Assembly: GCF_001665605.1 (NCBI RefSeq)
Contig: NZ_LZSV01000039.1
Location: 1-64,000 of the forward strand
Length of the DNA stretch: 64,000 bases
Reading direction: 5' to 3'
Source: Mycobacterium sp. 852014-50255_SCH5639931
GTDB taxonomy: Bacteria; Actinomycetota; Actinomycetes; Mycobacteriales; Mycobacteriaceae
The translations under genes and the position numbers were made by a program. Of the stretch, positions 43,446-51,594 are shown piece by piece. Position 1 is the stretch's first letter. Each line of letters starts with the position of its first letter. The notes below the pieces were generated by a model. That model was not told the origin of the DNA. It worked only from the letters and a program-made list of their open reading frames with translations, and searched no databases.

Positions 43446-44582
43446 GTGGCTGGTGAACCCGTGGAACCGTTTCGCATCGATATCCCCGACGACGTCCTGG
43501 AAGACCTGCAATCGCGGCTGGCCCGCACCCGCTGGCCGGAAGCCGAATGCGTGGACGACTGGAGCCAGGGCATGCCGCTGGCCTACACCCGCGACCTGGC
43601 CGGCTATTGGGCCGACGAATACGACTGGCGGTCCCGCGAGGCGGCGCTGAACCGCTTCGACCAGTTCATCACCGAGGTCGACGGGCTCGACATCCATTTC
43701 ATCCACCAGCGGTCGCCGCACGACGACGCGTTCCCGCTGTTGATCACCCATGGCTGGCCCGGCTCGATCGTGGAGTTCCACAAGGTGATCGAGCCGCTGA
43801 CGAACCCGGCGTCCGGGCGCGCCGAGGACGCCTTCCACGTGGTCTGCCCGTCGCTGCCGGGCTACGGGTTTTCCGGCAAACCGACGCGCACGGGCTGGGG
43901 TGTGGAGAAGATCGCCGAGGCCTGGGAGACGCTGATGCTGCGCCTGGGCTACGACCGCTACGGCGCGCAGGGTGGCGACTGGGGCGCCGCGGTGACCACG
44001 CAGATCGGCCGAAACGGCGGTCACTGCGCGGGCATTCACCTCAACATGCCGATCGGGCGGCCCACGCCGGAGTCCCTGAAGAACCCGACGGAAGAGGAGC
44101 AACGGGCACTTGCCGCGCTCGCCGAGCACCGGAAGTGGGGCACCGGCTATTCCAAGCAGCAGTCCACCCGGCCGCAGACGCTGGGTTACGGGCTGGCCGA
44201 TTCGCCGGTGGGGCAGTTGGCGTGGATCGTCGAAAAGTTCTGGGCGTGGGCAGATTGCGACGGTCATCCGGAGAATGTGTTCACCCGCGATGAGCTGCTG
44301 GACAACGTGATGGTCTATTGGGTGACCGATACCGGCGCATCGTCGGCCCGCTTGTACTGGGAGAGCTTCCGGGTGTGGGGGCAGATGGATCGCGTCGAAA
44401 TGCCCACGGGCGTCGCGGCCTTCCCGGGCGAGCTGCTGAAGGCGCCCAGAAGCTGGTGCGAGCCGGTCTACAACATCACGCACTGGACGACGATGGACCG
44501 CGGCGGGCACTTCGCCGCGTTCGAACAACCGGAGCTGTTCGTCGAGGACGTCCGCACGTTTTTTGCGACTGTGCGCTCCTAG
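43446..44582 (+). CDS. Epoxide hydrolase (alpha/beta-hydrolase with EHN domain)
   Basis: From GTG 43446, 378 residues. The N-terminal EHN domain (EPFRIDIPDDVLEDLQSRLARTRWPE, about 5-30) precedes an alpha/beta-hydrolase core with oxyanion motif THGWPGS, nucleophile Asp178 in AQGGDWGA and catalytic His355 in DRGGHFAAFE. This is the microsomal-type epoxide hydrolase family, which opens epoxides to diols through an ester intermediate; juvenile-hormone and bacterial lipid epoxides are typical substrates. It converges with the DUF2236 gene, and the two stops share CTAG. Confidence 0.88.
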   Translation: MAGEPVEPFRIDIPDDVLEDLQSRLARTRWPEAECVDDWSQGMPLAYTRDLAGYWADEYDWRSREAALNRFDQFITEVDGLDIHFIHQRSPHDDAFPLLITHGWPGSIVEFHKVIEPLTNPASGRAEDAFHVVCPSLPGYGFSGKPTRTGWGVEKIAEAWETLMLRLGYDRYGAQGGDWGAAVTTQIGRNGGHCAGIHLNMPIGRPTPESLKNPTEEEQRALAALAEHRKWGTGYSKQQSTRPQTLGYGLADSPVGQLAWIVEKFWAWADCDGHPENVFTRDELLDNVMVYWVTDTGASSARLYWESFRVWGQMDRVEMPTGVAAFPGELLKAPRSWCEPVYNITHWTTMDRGGHFAAFEQPELFVEDVRTFFATVRS

Positions 44583-45409
44583 ACGATCCGCCAACCCCGT
44601 CGCGCGCGAAATCGCATGTCCCACAAGTAGCTCTGGTACCCGAGGAGCCAGACGCCGTGCGGCAGGAAGAGGTCTGACAGCCGCAGCGCGGACAGCAGCC
44701 ACTCGAACCGGCGCTGCTGGCGTTGCGACCAGTCCAGCCGCATCAGCGCGCGAAACTCCGGAGCCAGAAACCCAGTCGTCGCAAACAGGTTGAACGGGCC
44801 GGCCAGGACGCGCAACGGCCACGGCAGGAACGCCAGCGACGCCACGCCGCGCAGATGCTCCCTCACCGGCGGGTCGATGCGCAGCTCGTCGAGGGTGCGC
44901 TTCCAGTACTCGTCGAACGCCGCCCGGTCCGGCGGCCACATGCGATCGGGCACCTGCAGCGTGGTGGCCAGCCGCTTGGCGTCGAGGTAGACCGCGTCGG
45001 CGGTGTCGTCGTCGAGCGGGCCGTGGAGGAACTCGTGCTGGTCGACGAAATAGCGGTACAGGCACGAGGCCACCCATAGCTGCAGCTTGGGGTCGAAGGC
45101 GTTGTAGGACACCGGGCTTGACGACGTGGAGCGGACCTGCCGGTGCGCGATGTCCACGGCACCGCGGATCAACGCGCGGTCGGACTCGGTCCCGATGGTG
45201 GCGACCGCGAGGTAGGTGCCGGTGGTGCGGGCCCGCTTGAACGGATGCTTGTAGACGTTGCCGCTGTCCACCGGGCTTTCCAGCACGCCGTACCCGACGC
45301 CGGGCAGGGACAACTGCATGATCACGTTCGCGGCCGGGAGCAACAGTGCCGCCGGGTTCAGCAGGTCGGCGACCCGGGTCGCGGGCCGCTTCATCGCGGA
45401 CGACGCCAT
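44579..45409 (-). CDS. DUF2236 (MpaB/latex-clearing-like) oxygenase-domain protein (Rv2237-like)
   Basis: A 276-residue protein from ATG 45409 (MASSAMKRPATRVADLLNPAALLLPAANVI). The fold is helical, with DUF2236 landmarks GTESDRALIRGAVDIAHRQV, YNAFDPKLQLWVASCLYRYFVD and the family's ER..W-type segment (DRAAFDEYWKRTL). DUF2236 members include rubber oxygenase Lcp and the peptide-modifying MpaB, which bind a b-type heme or metal; whether this one does is unknown. A frame continues upstream, but its sequence is not protein-like. Confidence 0.78.
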   Translation of the reverse strand: MASSAMKRPATRVADLLNPAALLLPAANVIMQLSLPGVGYGVLESPVDSGNVYKHPFKRARTTGTYLAVATIGTESDRALIRGAVDIAHRQVRSTSSSPVSYNAFDPKLQLWVASCLYRYFVDQHEFLHGPLDDDTADAVYLDAKRLATTLQVPDRMWPPDRAAFDEYWKRTLDELRIDPPVREHLRGVASLAFLPWPLRVLAGPFNLFATTGFLAPEFRALMRLDWSQRQQRRFEWLLSALRLSDLFLPHGVWLLGYQSYLWDMRFRARRGWRIV

Positions 45410-45477
45410 GTCGTCGAGTGAACCACGTACCGCAGCCGAGACGTTAGAACCGGCCGAAAACGGGCACGCCTGGGCAG

Positions 45478-45630
45478 ATGAGTACCCAATTCGGCGTCCC
45501 GGCTTCCGGGCCGCCGCGCCACCGGGCGGCAATGTCGACGGGCGCGTTCGAGTCATCCCTGCTGATGTGGTGGGTGATCGTCGTGCTGATCGCCGCGGTG
45601 ATCGTCGCGGCCATCTTCGCGATGGCGTAG
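45478..45630 (+). CDS. Small single-span membrane protein (50 residues)
   Basis: An ATG at 45478 opens a 50-codon frame ending at TAG 45628-45630: MSTQFGVPASGPPRHRAAMSTG, then a strongly hydrophobic segment (LLMWWVIVVLIAAVIVAAIFAMA) that fits one membrane helix at the very C-terminus. It lies in the gap between the divergent DUF2236 and cobD genes, 69 bases after one start and 49 before the other. No clear ribosome site precedes it; an internal ATG at 45532 is possible. No family recognised. Confidence 0.55.
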   Translation: MSTQFGVPASGPPRHRAAMSTGAFESSLLMWWVIVVLIAAVIVAAIFAMA

Positions 45631-45678
45631 GCCGCGCTGATCGTCTAACCGGCGCGCTCCGTGTGAGACGCTGCCAGG

Positions 45679-46623
45679 GTGTGGGCGACGCGGACCCGGC
45701 TGGCCGGCGTGCTGGCCGGCTACCTGGCCGACGTCGCGCTGGGCGACCCGGTGCGGGGGCATCCGGTCGCGGCCTTCGGGCGGGCCGCCGCCGAGTTGGA
45801 GAAGGTGACCTACCGCGACAGCAGAATGGCGGGGGTGGTGCACGTCGGCGTGCTGGTCGGGGCCGTCAGCGTGCTCGGCGCCGCGCTGCAACGGACCGCC
45901 GATCGCGGTGGCCCGCCCTGGTCGATCGCCGCCACCGCAGCGGCCACCTGGGTATCGGTGGGCGGGACATCCTTGGCGCGCACCGGCTTGGCGATGGCGG
46001 AACTGCTGGAGCGGGGGGACATCGAGGCCGCGCGCCGGCTGCTGCCGTCGCTGTGCGGGCGCGACCCGGCCTGGCTGGACGGCGCCGGCCTGACGCGTGC
46101 GTCGCTGGAATCGGTCGCGGAGAACACGTCCGACGCCCAGGTGGCGCCGCTGCTGTGCGCGGCGATGGGCGGGACGCCCGCGGTGCTGGCGTACCGCGCC
46201 GTCAACACGCTGGACTCGATGATCGGTTACCGATCGGCCCGCTACACCCGATTCGGTTGGGCCGCAGCGAGATTGGATGATACGGCCAACTACGTGGGCG
46301 CGCGGGCGACGGCGGTGTTGGTGGTGATGTTCGCGCCTTTCGTCAGCGGGTCGCCCTCGGGTGCGGTACGGGCCTGGCGCCGTGATGCCGCCCGTCACCC
46401 CAGCCCCAACGCCGGTGTCGTCGAGGCGGCCTTCGCCGGGACGCTGGGGGTGCGACTCGGCGGCCCCACCCAGTACCGCCACGAGTTGCAGATCCGGCCG
46501 ACCCTGGGCGACGGCCGCGAGCCGACGGTGGCCGACCTGCGCCGTGCGGTGGCGCTGTCGCGGACGGTCCAAGCGGGTGCCGCGCTGCTGGCGGTGCTGC
46601 TGTGTTACCTGCGGCGGCCGTAG
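45679..46623 (+). CDS. cobD: Adenosylcobinamide-phosphate synthase CobD/CbiB
   Basis: A 314-residue membrane protein from GTG 45679 with family motifs YLADVALGDPVRGHPVAAFGR (about 15-35), ESVAENTSDAQVAPLL, YRAVNTLDSMIGYRS and RRDAARHPSPNAGVVEAAF. It attaches the aminopropanol arm to adenosylcobyric acid in vitamin B12 synthesis. Its 3' end overlaps the convergent SURF1 gene by 19 bases. With cobC at 48699 it flanks the ptpA/ptkA group, as Rv2236c and Rv2231c do in M. tuberculosis. Confidence 0.93.
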   Translation: MWATRTRLAGVLAGYLADVALGDPVRGHPVAAFGRAAAELEKVTYRDSRMAGVVHVGVLVGAVSVLGAALQRTADRGGPPWSIAATAAATWVSVGGTSLARTGLAMAELLERGDIEAARRLLPSLCGRDPAWLDGAGLTRASLESVAENTSDAQVAPLLCAAMGGTPAVLAYRAVNTLDSMIGYRSARYTRFGWAAARLDDTANYVGARATAVLVVMFAPFVSGSPSGAVRAWRRDAARHPSPNAGVVEAAFAGTLGVRLGGPTQYRHELQIRPTLGDGREPTVADLRRAVALSRTVQAGAALLAVLLCYLRRP

Positions 46624-47450
46624 CGGTCGGCGAGTTTCGCCTCCACGGTCTTCGGGGCCTCCGGACCCGGCGCCGCCTCGGCCGCGGGATGCTGTTGCTT
46701 TTCCCGGCGGCGCGCGCGGATCTCGGAATATACGAAGTAGCCCAACCCGAGTGGCGCGACGATGCCGAAGGAAATCCACTGGATGCCATAGGACAGGAAG
46801 GGCCCGGCGTCCAGGTGGGGCACGCCGATCACGCCGAGCCCGCCGGGCTGGTCCTCGGTCAACTGGAGATACGAGCCCGCCAGCGGGACCTTGGTCAGCG
46901 ACGAGACCTGTGCGGTGCTGATCGAGTACACCTGCTGCACACCGTCTTGGGTGAAGGGGTCTTTGCCCGGCGCGATTGCCTCGGAGTCGCGCAGCCGCGC
47001 GGTGATGGTGACCGTGTCCCGGGGCGGGCGGGGGATCGGCGGGACATGGGATCCCTGTTCGGGCCGCACGTAGCCCCGGTCCACGAGCACGGTGGGTCCG
47101 GCGTCGACGACGAACGGTGCCAGCACCTCGAACGCCGGCTTGCCCTCGATCACCCGCAACCGGGCGAGCACCTGAACGTCGGGCAGGTAGTGCCCGGTGG
47201 CCGTCACGCGGCGCCATTGCGCGTTCGGGGCTGACGAATCCTGTTGCGGCAGCAGCGTTTTAAGAGGAACGGGGTCGGTATTGAGGGAATACTCGATCTG
47301 ACGGTTCTCCCGCGACGTCCGGTTGTGCTTGCCCAGCTGCCAGGGTGCCAGCACCGTGAAACACAGGTAAGTGAAGGCGATGACCACCAGCGCCAGCGCG
47401 ATCCAGCCGGGTCGCAGCAGGAACGTCAGCCGACGCATCACCCGGGGCAT
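46605..47450 (-). CDS. SURF1-family cytochrome oxidase assembly protein (Rv2235-like)
   Basis: 281 residues from ATG 47450, which shares one base with the ptpA stop (TGATG). Two membrane helices (LRPGWIALALVVIAFTYLCFTVLAPWQLG and WISFGIVAPLGLGYFVYSEI) flank an extracytoplasmic domain with VTATGHYLPDVQVLAR and VLVDRGYV, the SURF1 layout. SURF1 proteins help insert heme into cytochrome c oxidase. The C-terminus is charged, with a Pro/Ala/Glu-rich tail. Confidence 0.9.
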   Translation of the reverse strand: MPRVMRRLTFLLRPGWIALALVVIAFTYLCFTVLAPWQLGKHNRTSRENRQIEYSLNTDPVPLKTLLPQQDSSAPNAQWRRVTATGHYLPDVQVLARLRVIEGKPAFEVLAPFVVDAGPTVLVDRGYVRPEQGSHVPPIPRPPRDTVTITARLRDSEAIAPGKDPFTQDGVQQVYSISTAQVSSLTKVPLAGSYLQLTEDQPGGLGVIGVPHLDAGPFLSYGIQWISFGIVAPLGLGYFVYSEIRARRREKQQHPAAEAAPGPEAPKTVEAKLADRYGRRR

Positions 47451-47941
47451 CAGGGCGATCCGTTCCCGTCGAGTCGGTCGTCCACCCAGGCGTGCAGGCC
47501 GGGCAGCGCGGCCTCGATGACGGCGAACACATCCTCGAAGTCCTGCGCGTCGCCATAGTAGGGATCCTCGACGTCGGGGGCGTGGGCGCTCGAACGGGGG
47601 TCGAAGGACCGCAACATTCGCACCCGCTCGTCGTCGACACCCAGCTCGCGCAGCATCCGAAGATGGTTGCGGCCCAGCGCCACCACCAGGTCGGCCGCCA
47701 GATGGTCGGCGTCGACCTGAGCGGCGCGGTGGTCGGTGGAGTAGCCATGGGCGCGCAGCACTTCGGTCGCCCGGTCGTCGGCGCATTGGCCGACGTGCCA
47801 GTTGCCGGTGCCCGCGCTGGTCACCCGAACGGCGTCGGCCAGGCCGCGGCGGCGCAGCTGGTCGGCGAACATCTTCTCGGCCATTACCGACCGGCAGATG
47901 TTCCCCGTGCAGACGAAGGTGACGTGCAGCGGCTCAGACAC
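47450..47941 (-). CDS. ptpA: Low-molecular-weight protein tyrosine phosphatase PtpA
   Basis: A 163-residue phosphatase with the P-loop VCTGNICRS (nucleophile Cys11, Arg17) and the general-acid Asp in DPYYGD. Length and sequence match M. tuberculosis PtpA (Rv2234), which is secreted into macrophages, dephosphorylates host VPS33B and blocks phagosome acidification. The start GTG 47941 overlaps the end of the ptkA gene by eight bases, coupling kinase and phosphatase. Confidence 0.95.
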   Translation of the reverse strand: MSEPLHVTFVCTGNICRSVMAEKMFADQLRRRGLADAVRVTSAGTGNWHVGQCADDRATEVLRAHGYSTDHRAAQVDADHLAADLVVALGRNHLRMLRELGVDDERVRMLRSFDPRSSAHAPDVEDPYYGDAQDFEDVFAVIEAALPGLHAWVDDRLDGNGSP

Positions 47942-48617
47942 CGAGCGCCGCCCGCAGCTCGTCGATGGTCGCGGCGTGCGTCACGCCGGTGACGCTGAAC
48001 CCGTCGGCGAAATCGTCCCGCCCGTAGCCCCAGCCCACCACCACCGTGTCGATGCCGTGCGCGGCCGCGCCGTGCACGTCGTGGCTGCGGTCGCCGACCA
48101 TGAGCACCCGCTCGGGCAGCGGCTGCAACTGCTCCAATGCGTGCGCCAGCACGTCGACCTTGGTCTTGCGGGAGCCGTCGGGGCTGGCCCCGGCGATCAC
48201 CTCGAAATGCCGGTCGAGCCCGAAATGGGCCAGGATGCGCCGGGCCGTCGGTTCCAGCTTCGAGGTGGCCACGGCAAGCCGGACACCGGCGGCGCTCAGA
48301 TCGGCCAGCAGCGGCTCGATGCCGTCGAACAGCGTGTTCATCGACCAGCCCCGGCTGCCGTATTCGGCGCGGAAGGCGGTGATCGCCTGCTCGGCGTCCT
48401 CGCCCAGCATGGACCGGAAGGTGTCTTCCATCGGCGGGCCCACGATCTGCGCCACCAGGTCACCGTCGGGCACCGCGACGCCGACGTGCTCGAGCGCATG
48501 CAGAAAGCTGGCCACGATGCCCTCCGCGGAGTCGGTGAGGGTGCCGTCGAGGTCGAAGATCACCAGCTCGGTGGTGCGGCCGGGCGAAGGGCGATCGGTG
48601 GACGTTGTGCCTGTCAC
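47934..48617 (-). CDS. ptkA: HAD-fold protein tyrosine kinase PtkA-like
   Basis: A 227-residue HAD-superfamily protein from GTG 48617. Motif I VIFDLDGTLTDS has Asp22 and Asp24; motif II is VATSKLEPTARRIL, motif III K in SRKTKVDVLAHAL, motif IV VLMVGDRSHDVHGAAAHG. In M. tuberculosis the homologue PtkA (Rv2232, 291 aa) was shown to autophosphorylate and to phosphorylate PtpA, a rare kinase activity on this fold; without that, the sequence would be called a phosphoglycolate phosphatase. The present protein lacks the ~65-residue disordered, Pro-rich N-terminal extension of the M. tuberculosis one. Confidence 0.88.
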   Translation of the reverse strand: MTGTTSTDRPSPGRTTELVIFDLDGTLTDSAEGIVASFLHALEHVGVAVPDGDLVAQIVGPPMEDTFRSMLGEDAEQAITAFRAEYGSRGWSMNTLFDGIEPLLADLSAAGVRLAVATSKLEPTARRILAHFGLDRHFEVIAGASPDGSRKTKVDVLAHALEQLQPLPERVLMVGDRSHDVHGAAAHGIDTVVVGWGYGRDDFADGFSVTGVTHAATIDELRAALGV

Positions 48618-48698
48618 CTCACCATTGTCCTCGATGGTCGCGTCCGGGTGTGACGGTGTCGCTGCCACGCGCCCAAGCAGCCCACTAGTGTTTCTCGG

Positions 48699-49727
48699 AT
48701 GGCGAGTCTGAACCTGAGCCCGCCTGCGACGCGCTATCACGGTGATCAGGCCGTCGCACCCGGGATGCTGGATTTCGCCGTCAACGTCCGTCACGCGCAA
48801 CCGCCCGAATGGCTGGTGCGGCGGCTGGCCGTGCGGCTGCCCGATCTTGGGCGCTACCCGAGCGCCCAGGACGTGCGCTCGGCGCAGGACGCGGTCGCGG
48901 AGCGGCACGGCCGACGACGCGACGAGGTGCTGCCGCTGGCCGGGGCCGCGGAGGGGTTCGCGTTGCTGAGCAACCTGCGTCCGGCGCGGGCGGCGATCGT
49001 CGCGCCCTCGTTCACCGAGCCGGCGGACGCCCTCAGCGCGGCCGGGGTGCCCGTGCACCACGTGGTGCTCGAGCCGCCCTTCGGCCTGGACGCGGTGACC
49101 GTTCCCGACGACGCCGACCTGGTCGTGGTGGGCAACCCCACCAATCCCACCTCGGTGCTGCACACCCGCGAGCAGCTCCTCGCGTTGCGCCGGCCCGGCC
49201 GGATCCTGGTGGTCGACGAGGCGTTCGCCGATTCGATCCCGGGCGAACCGGAGTCGCTGGCCGCTGACTCGCTACCCGACGTGCTGGTGCTGCGCAGCCT
49301 GACCAAGACGTGGGCGCTGGCGGGATTGCGGGTGGGCTACGCCCTGGGCTCCCCGGAACTGCTGACCCGATTGACCTCTCAGCGTGCCCACTGGCCGGTG
49401 GGGACGCTGCAACTGGCGGCGATCGCGGCGTGTTGCGGCCGGCAGGCCGTCGCCGAGGCGGCGGCCGGTGCCATGCGCCTGGCGGAGTTGCGCGCCGAGA
49501 TGGTGGCCGGCCTGACGTCGGTCGGCGCCGAGGTGGTCGACGGCCGGGCCCCGTTCGTGCTGTTCCGCAGGGCGGACGCCGTTGAGATTCGAAAAACCTT
49601 GCAGGACAGGGGGATTGCCATCCGTCGCTGTGATACGTTCGTCGGCTTGGACGAGCGCTACCTGCGGGCCACGGTGCGCCGGGAGTGGCCGCTGCTGGTT
49701 CAGGCCATCGCGGAGGTGCGCCGGTGA
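48699..49727 (+). CDS. cobC: PLP-dependent aminotransferase, CobC-like (Rv2231c)
   Basis: A 342-residue fold-type I aminotransferase from ATG 48699. The PLP lysine is Lys203 in LRSLTKTWALAGLRVGYAL; VVGNPTNPTSVLHTR and ILVVDEAFAD are the other PLP-site blocks. CobC/CobD-type enzymes make or attach the aminopropanol unit of cobalamin, and the family is close to histidinol-phosphate aminotransferase, so that activity is an alternative. Its stop overlaps the NIF3-like start (GTGA). ptkA is divergent, 81 bases away. Confidence 0.88.
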   Translation: MASLNLSPPATRYHGDQAVAPGMLDFAVNVRHAQPPEWLVRRLAVRLPDLGRYPSAQDVRSAQDAVAERHGRRRDEVLPLAGAAEGFALLSNLRPARAAIVAPSFTEPADALSAAGVPVHHVVLEPPFGLDAVTVPDDADLVVVGNPTNPTSVLHTREQLLALRRPGRILVVDEAFADSIPGEPESLAADSLPDVLVLRSLTKTWALAGLRVGYALGSPELLTRLTSQRAHWPVGTLQLAAIAACCGRQAVAEAAAGAMRLAELRAEMVAGLTSVGAEVVDGRAPFVLFRRADAVEIRKTLQDRGIAIRRCDTFVGLDERYLRATVRREWPLLVQAIAEVRR

Positions 49728-50857
49728 GCGTGCGGCTGGCCGACGTCGTCGACGTGCTGGACGAGGCCTACCCGCCGCGGCTCGCCGAATCGTGGGACTC
49801 GGTGGGCCTGGTGTGCGGCGACCCCGACGATGCGATCGAGTCGGTGACCGTGGCGGTCGACGCGACGGCCGCGGTCGTCGACGAAGTTCCCGAGGGTGAC
49901 CTGCTGCTGGCCCACCACCCCTTACTGCTGCGCGGGGTTGACACCGTGGCGGCCAGCACCCCCAAAGGCGCGCTGGTACACCGCCTGATCCGAACGGGGC
50001 GTTCGCTGTTCACCGCGCACACCAACGCCGACTCGGCCTCACCGGGCGTGTCCGATGCGCTGGCCCAGGCCCTCGGCCTCACTGTCGAAGCCGCCCTGGA
50101 GCCGCGAACGGCCGCGCCCGACCTGGACAAGTGGGTCATCTATGTGCCGCGCGACAACGCGGAAGCGGTGCAGGCGGCCGTGTTCGAGGCGGGCGCCGGG
50201 CACATCGGCGACTACTCGCACTGCAGCTGGAGCGTCAGCGGCATCGGGCAGTTCCTGCCGCACGAAGGGGCGTCGCCCGCGGTGGGCAGCGTCGGAGCCG
50301 TCGAGAAGGTGGCCGAGGACCGGTTCGAGGTCGTCGCGCCCGCTCGGATCCGGGCCTCCGTGCTGGCGGCCATGCGCGCCGCCCACCCCTACGAGGAGCC
50401 CGCGTTCGACGTCTTCGCGTTGCTGCCCCCACCCGGTGACGCCGGGTTGGGCCGCATCGGCGCCCTGCCCCGGCCCGAACCGCTGCGCGACTTCGTGGCC
50501 CGCGTCGAAGCCGCCCTGCCGCGCACGGCGTGGGGCGTGCGCGCGGCCGGCGATCCCGACCTGCCGGTATCCCGGGTCGCCGTTTGCGGCGGCGCCGGGG
50601 ACTCGCTGCTCGCGGCGGCGGCCGGCGCGGGCGTGCAGGCTTACCTGACTTCCGACCTGCGGCACCATCCGGCCGACGAGCATCGCCGGGCCTCCGGCGT
50701 GGCGCTGATCGACGTGGCGCACTGGGCGAGTGAATTCCCCTGGTGCGACCAGGCCGCCGACCTGCTGCGGTCCCGTTTCGGCGCCGCGCTGCCGGTGCGG
50801 GTATGCACGATTCGCACCGACCCATGGAATATGGGGCAAATGGAGGGTGACCACTGA
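49724..50857 (+). CDS. NIF3/DUF34 family metal-binding protein (Rv2230c-like)
   Basis: From GTG 49724, 377 residues. NIF3 landmarks are ESWDSVGLVCGDP, LLAHHPLLLRG (metal-ligand histidines), FTAHTNADSA and, after an inserted PII-like domain (DKWVIYVPRDNAEAVQ...HPYEEPAFDVF), YLTSDLRHHPADEH and LIDVAHWASE. These proteins form toroidal hexamers binding two divalent metals; the annotation as GTP cyclohydrolase I type is poorly supported. It is coupled at both ends to its neighbours. Confidence 0.88.
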   Translation: MSVRLADVVDVLDEAYPPRLAESWDSVGLVCGDPDDAIESVTVAVDATAAVVDEVPEGDLLLAHHPLLLRGVDTVAASTPKGALVHRLIRTGRSLFTAHTNADSASPGVSDALAQALGLTVEAALEPRTAAPDLDKWVIYVPRDNAEAVQAAVFEAGAGHIGDYSHCSWSVSGIGQFLPHEGASPAVGSVGAVEKVAEDRFEVVAPARIRASVLAAMRAAHPYEEPAFDVFALLPPPGDAGLGRIGALPRPEPLRDFVARVEAALPRTAWGVRAAGDPDLPVSRVAVCGGAGDSLLAAAAGAGVQAYLTSDLRHHPADEHRRASGVALIDVAHWASEFPWCDQAADLLRSRFGAALPVRVCTIRTDPWNMGQMEGDH

Positions 50858-51594
50858 TGAAGGCCGAAGTCGCTCAGCAGCGTTCGCTGCTCGAGCTGTC
50901 GAAGCTGGATGCCGAGCTGTCCCGCATCACGCACCGGGCCAGCCATCTGGCGGAGCAACAGGCCTGCGAGCGGCTGCAGGAGGAACTCAGCGCCGCCGGT
51001 GACCGGTTGGGCGCCATTCGGATCGCGTTGGAGGACATCGACGTTCAGGTGTCGCGGTTCGAGTCCGAAATCGAGGCGGTCCGGCAGCGCGAGGACCGCG
51101 ACAGGTCGTTGCTACAGTCCGGTGCCACCGACGCGAAGCAACTGTCGGATCTGCAGCACGAGCTGGAGACCCTGACGCGCCGCCAGGCCAGCCTGGAAGA
51201 TTCGCTGCTCGATGTGATGGAGCGCCGCGAGGAGCTGCAGTCCCAGCTGGATGACGGACAGGGCAAGGTCGAAGCGCTGGAGGCCGAATTGGCCGAAGCC
51301 CAGCGGGCTCTCGACGCCGCGCTCGCCGAAATCAGCGAGACCCGGCAGGCTCATTCGTCGCGGCGCGAAACGCTGAGCGCGACGCTGGACCCCGCCCTGT
51401 CCGCGTTGTACGAACGCCAGCGCGCCGGGGGAGGCCCGGGCGCCGGGCCGTTGCTCGGGCGCCGGTGCGGTGCCTGCCGCCTCGAGATCGACCGCGGCGA
51501 AATGTCGCGGATCTCCGCCGCCGCCGAAGACGACGTGGTGCGGTGCCCGGAGTGTGGCGCGATCCTGTTGCGGGTCAAGGGGTTCGACCAGTGA
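50857..51594 (+). CDS. Coiled-coil zinc-ribbon protein (Rv2229c-like)
   Basis: A 245-residue protein: residues about 5-185 form a long antiparallel coiled coil (heptads rich in Leu, Glu, Arg, e.g. DLQHELETLTRRQASLEDSLLDV), and the C-terminus is a C4 zinc ribbon, RRCGACRLEI...VVRCPECGAIL. The family (C4-type zinc ribbon, formerly DUF164) is related to CT398/CdsZ, which binds flagellar and type III secretion proteins in other phyla; in mycobacteria the partner is unknown. The start shares one base with the NIF3 stop, and its stop overlaps the RNase H start, so four genes (48699-52712) form a coupled operon. Confidence 0.87.
   Translation: MKAEVAQQRSLLELSKLDAELSRITHRASHLAEQQACERLQEELSAAGDRLGAIRIALEDIDVQVSRFESEIEAVRQREDRDRSLLQSGATDAKQLSDLQHELETLTRRQASLEDSLLDVMERREELQSQLDDGQGKVEALEAELAEAQRALDAALAEISETRQAHSSRRETLSATLDPALSALYERQRAGGGPGAGPLLGRRCGACRLEIDRGEMSRISAAAEDDVVRCPECGAILLRVKGFDQ

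Noticed and set aside
45258..46280. Long plus-strand frame spanning the DUF2236 start and cobD
   Set aside because: It starts inside DUF2236 on the opposite strand and overlaps cobD in another frame; cobD carries all family motifs.
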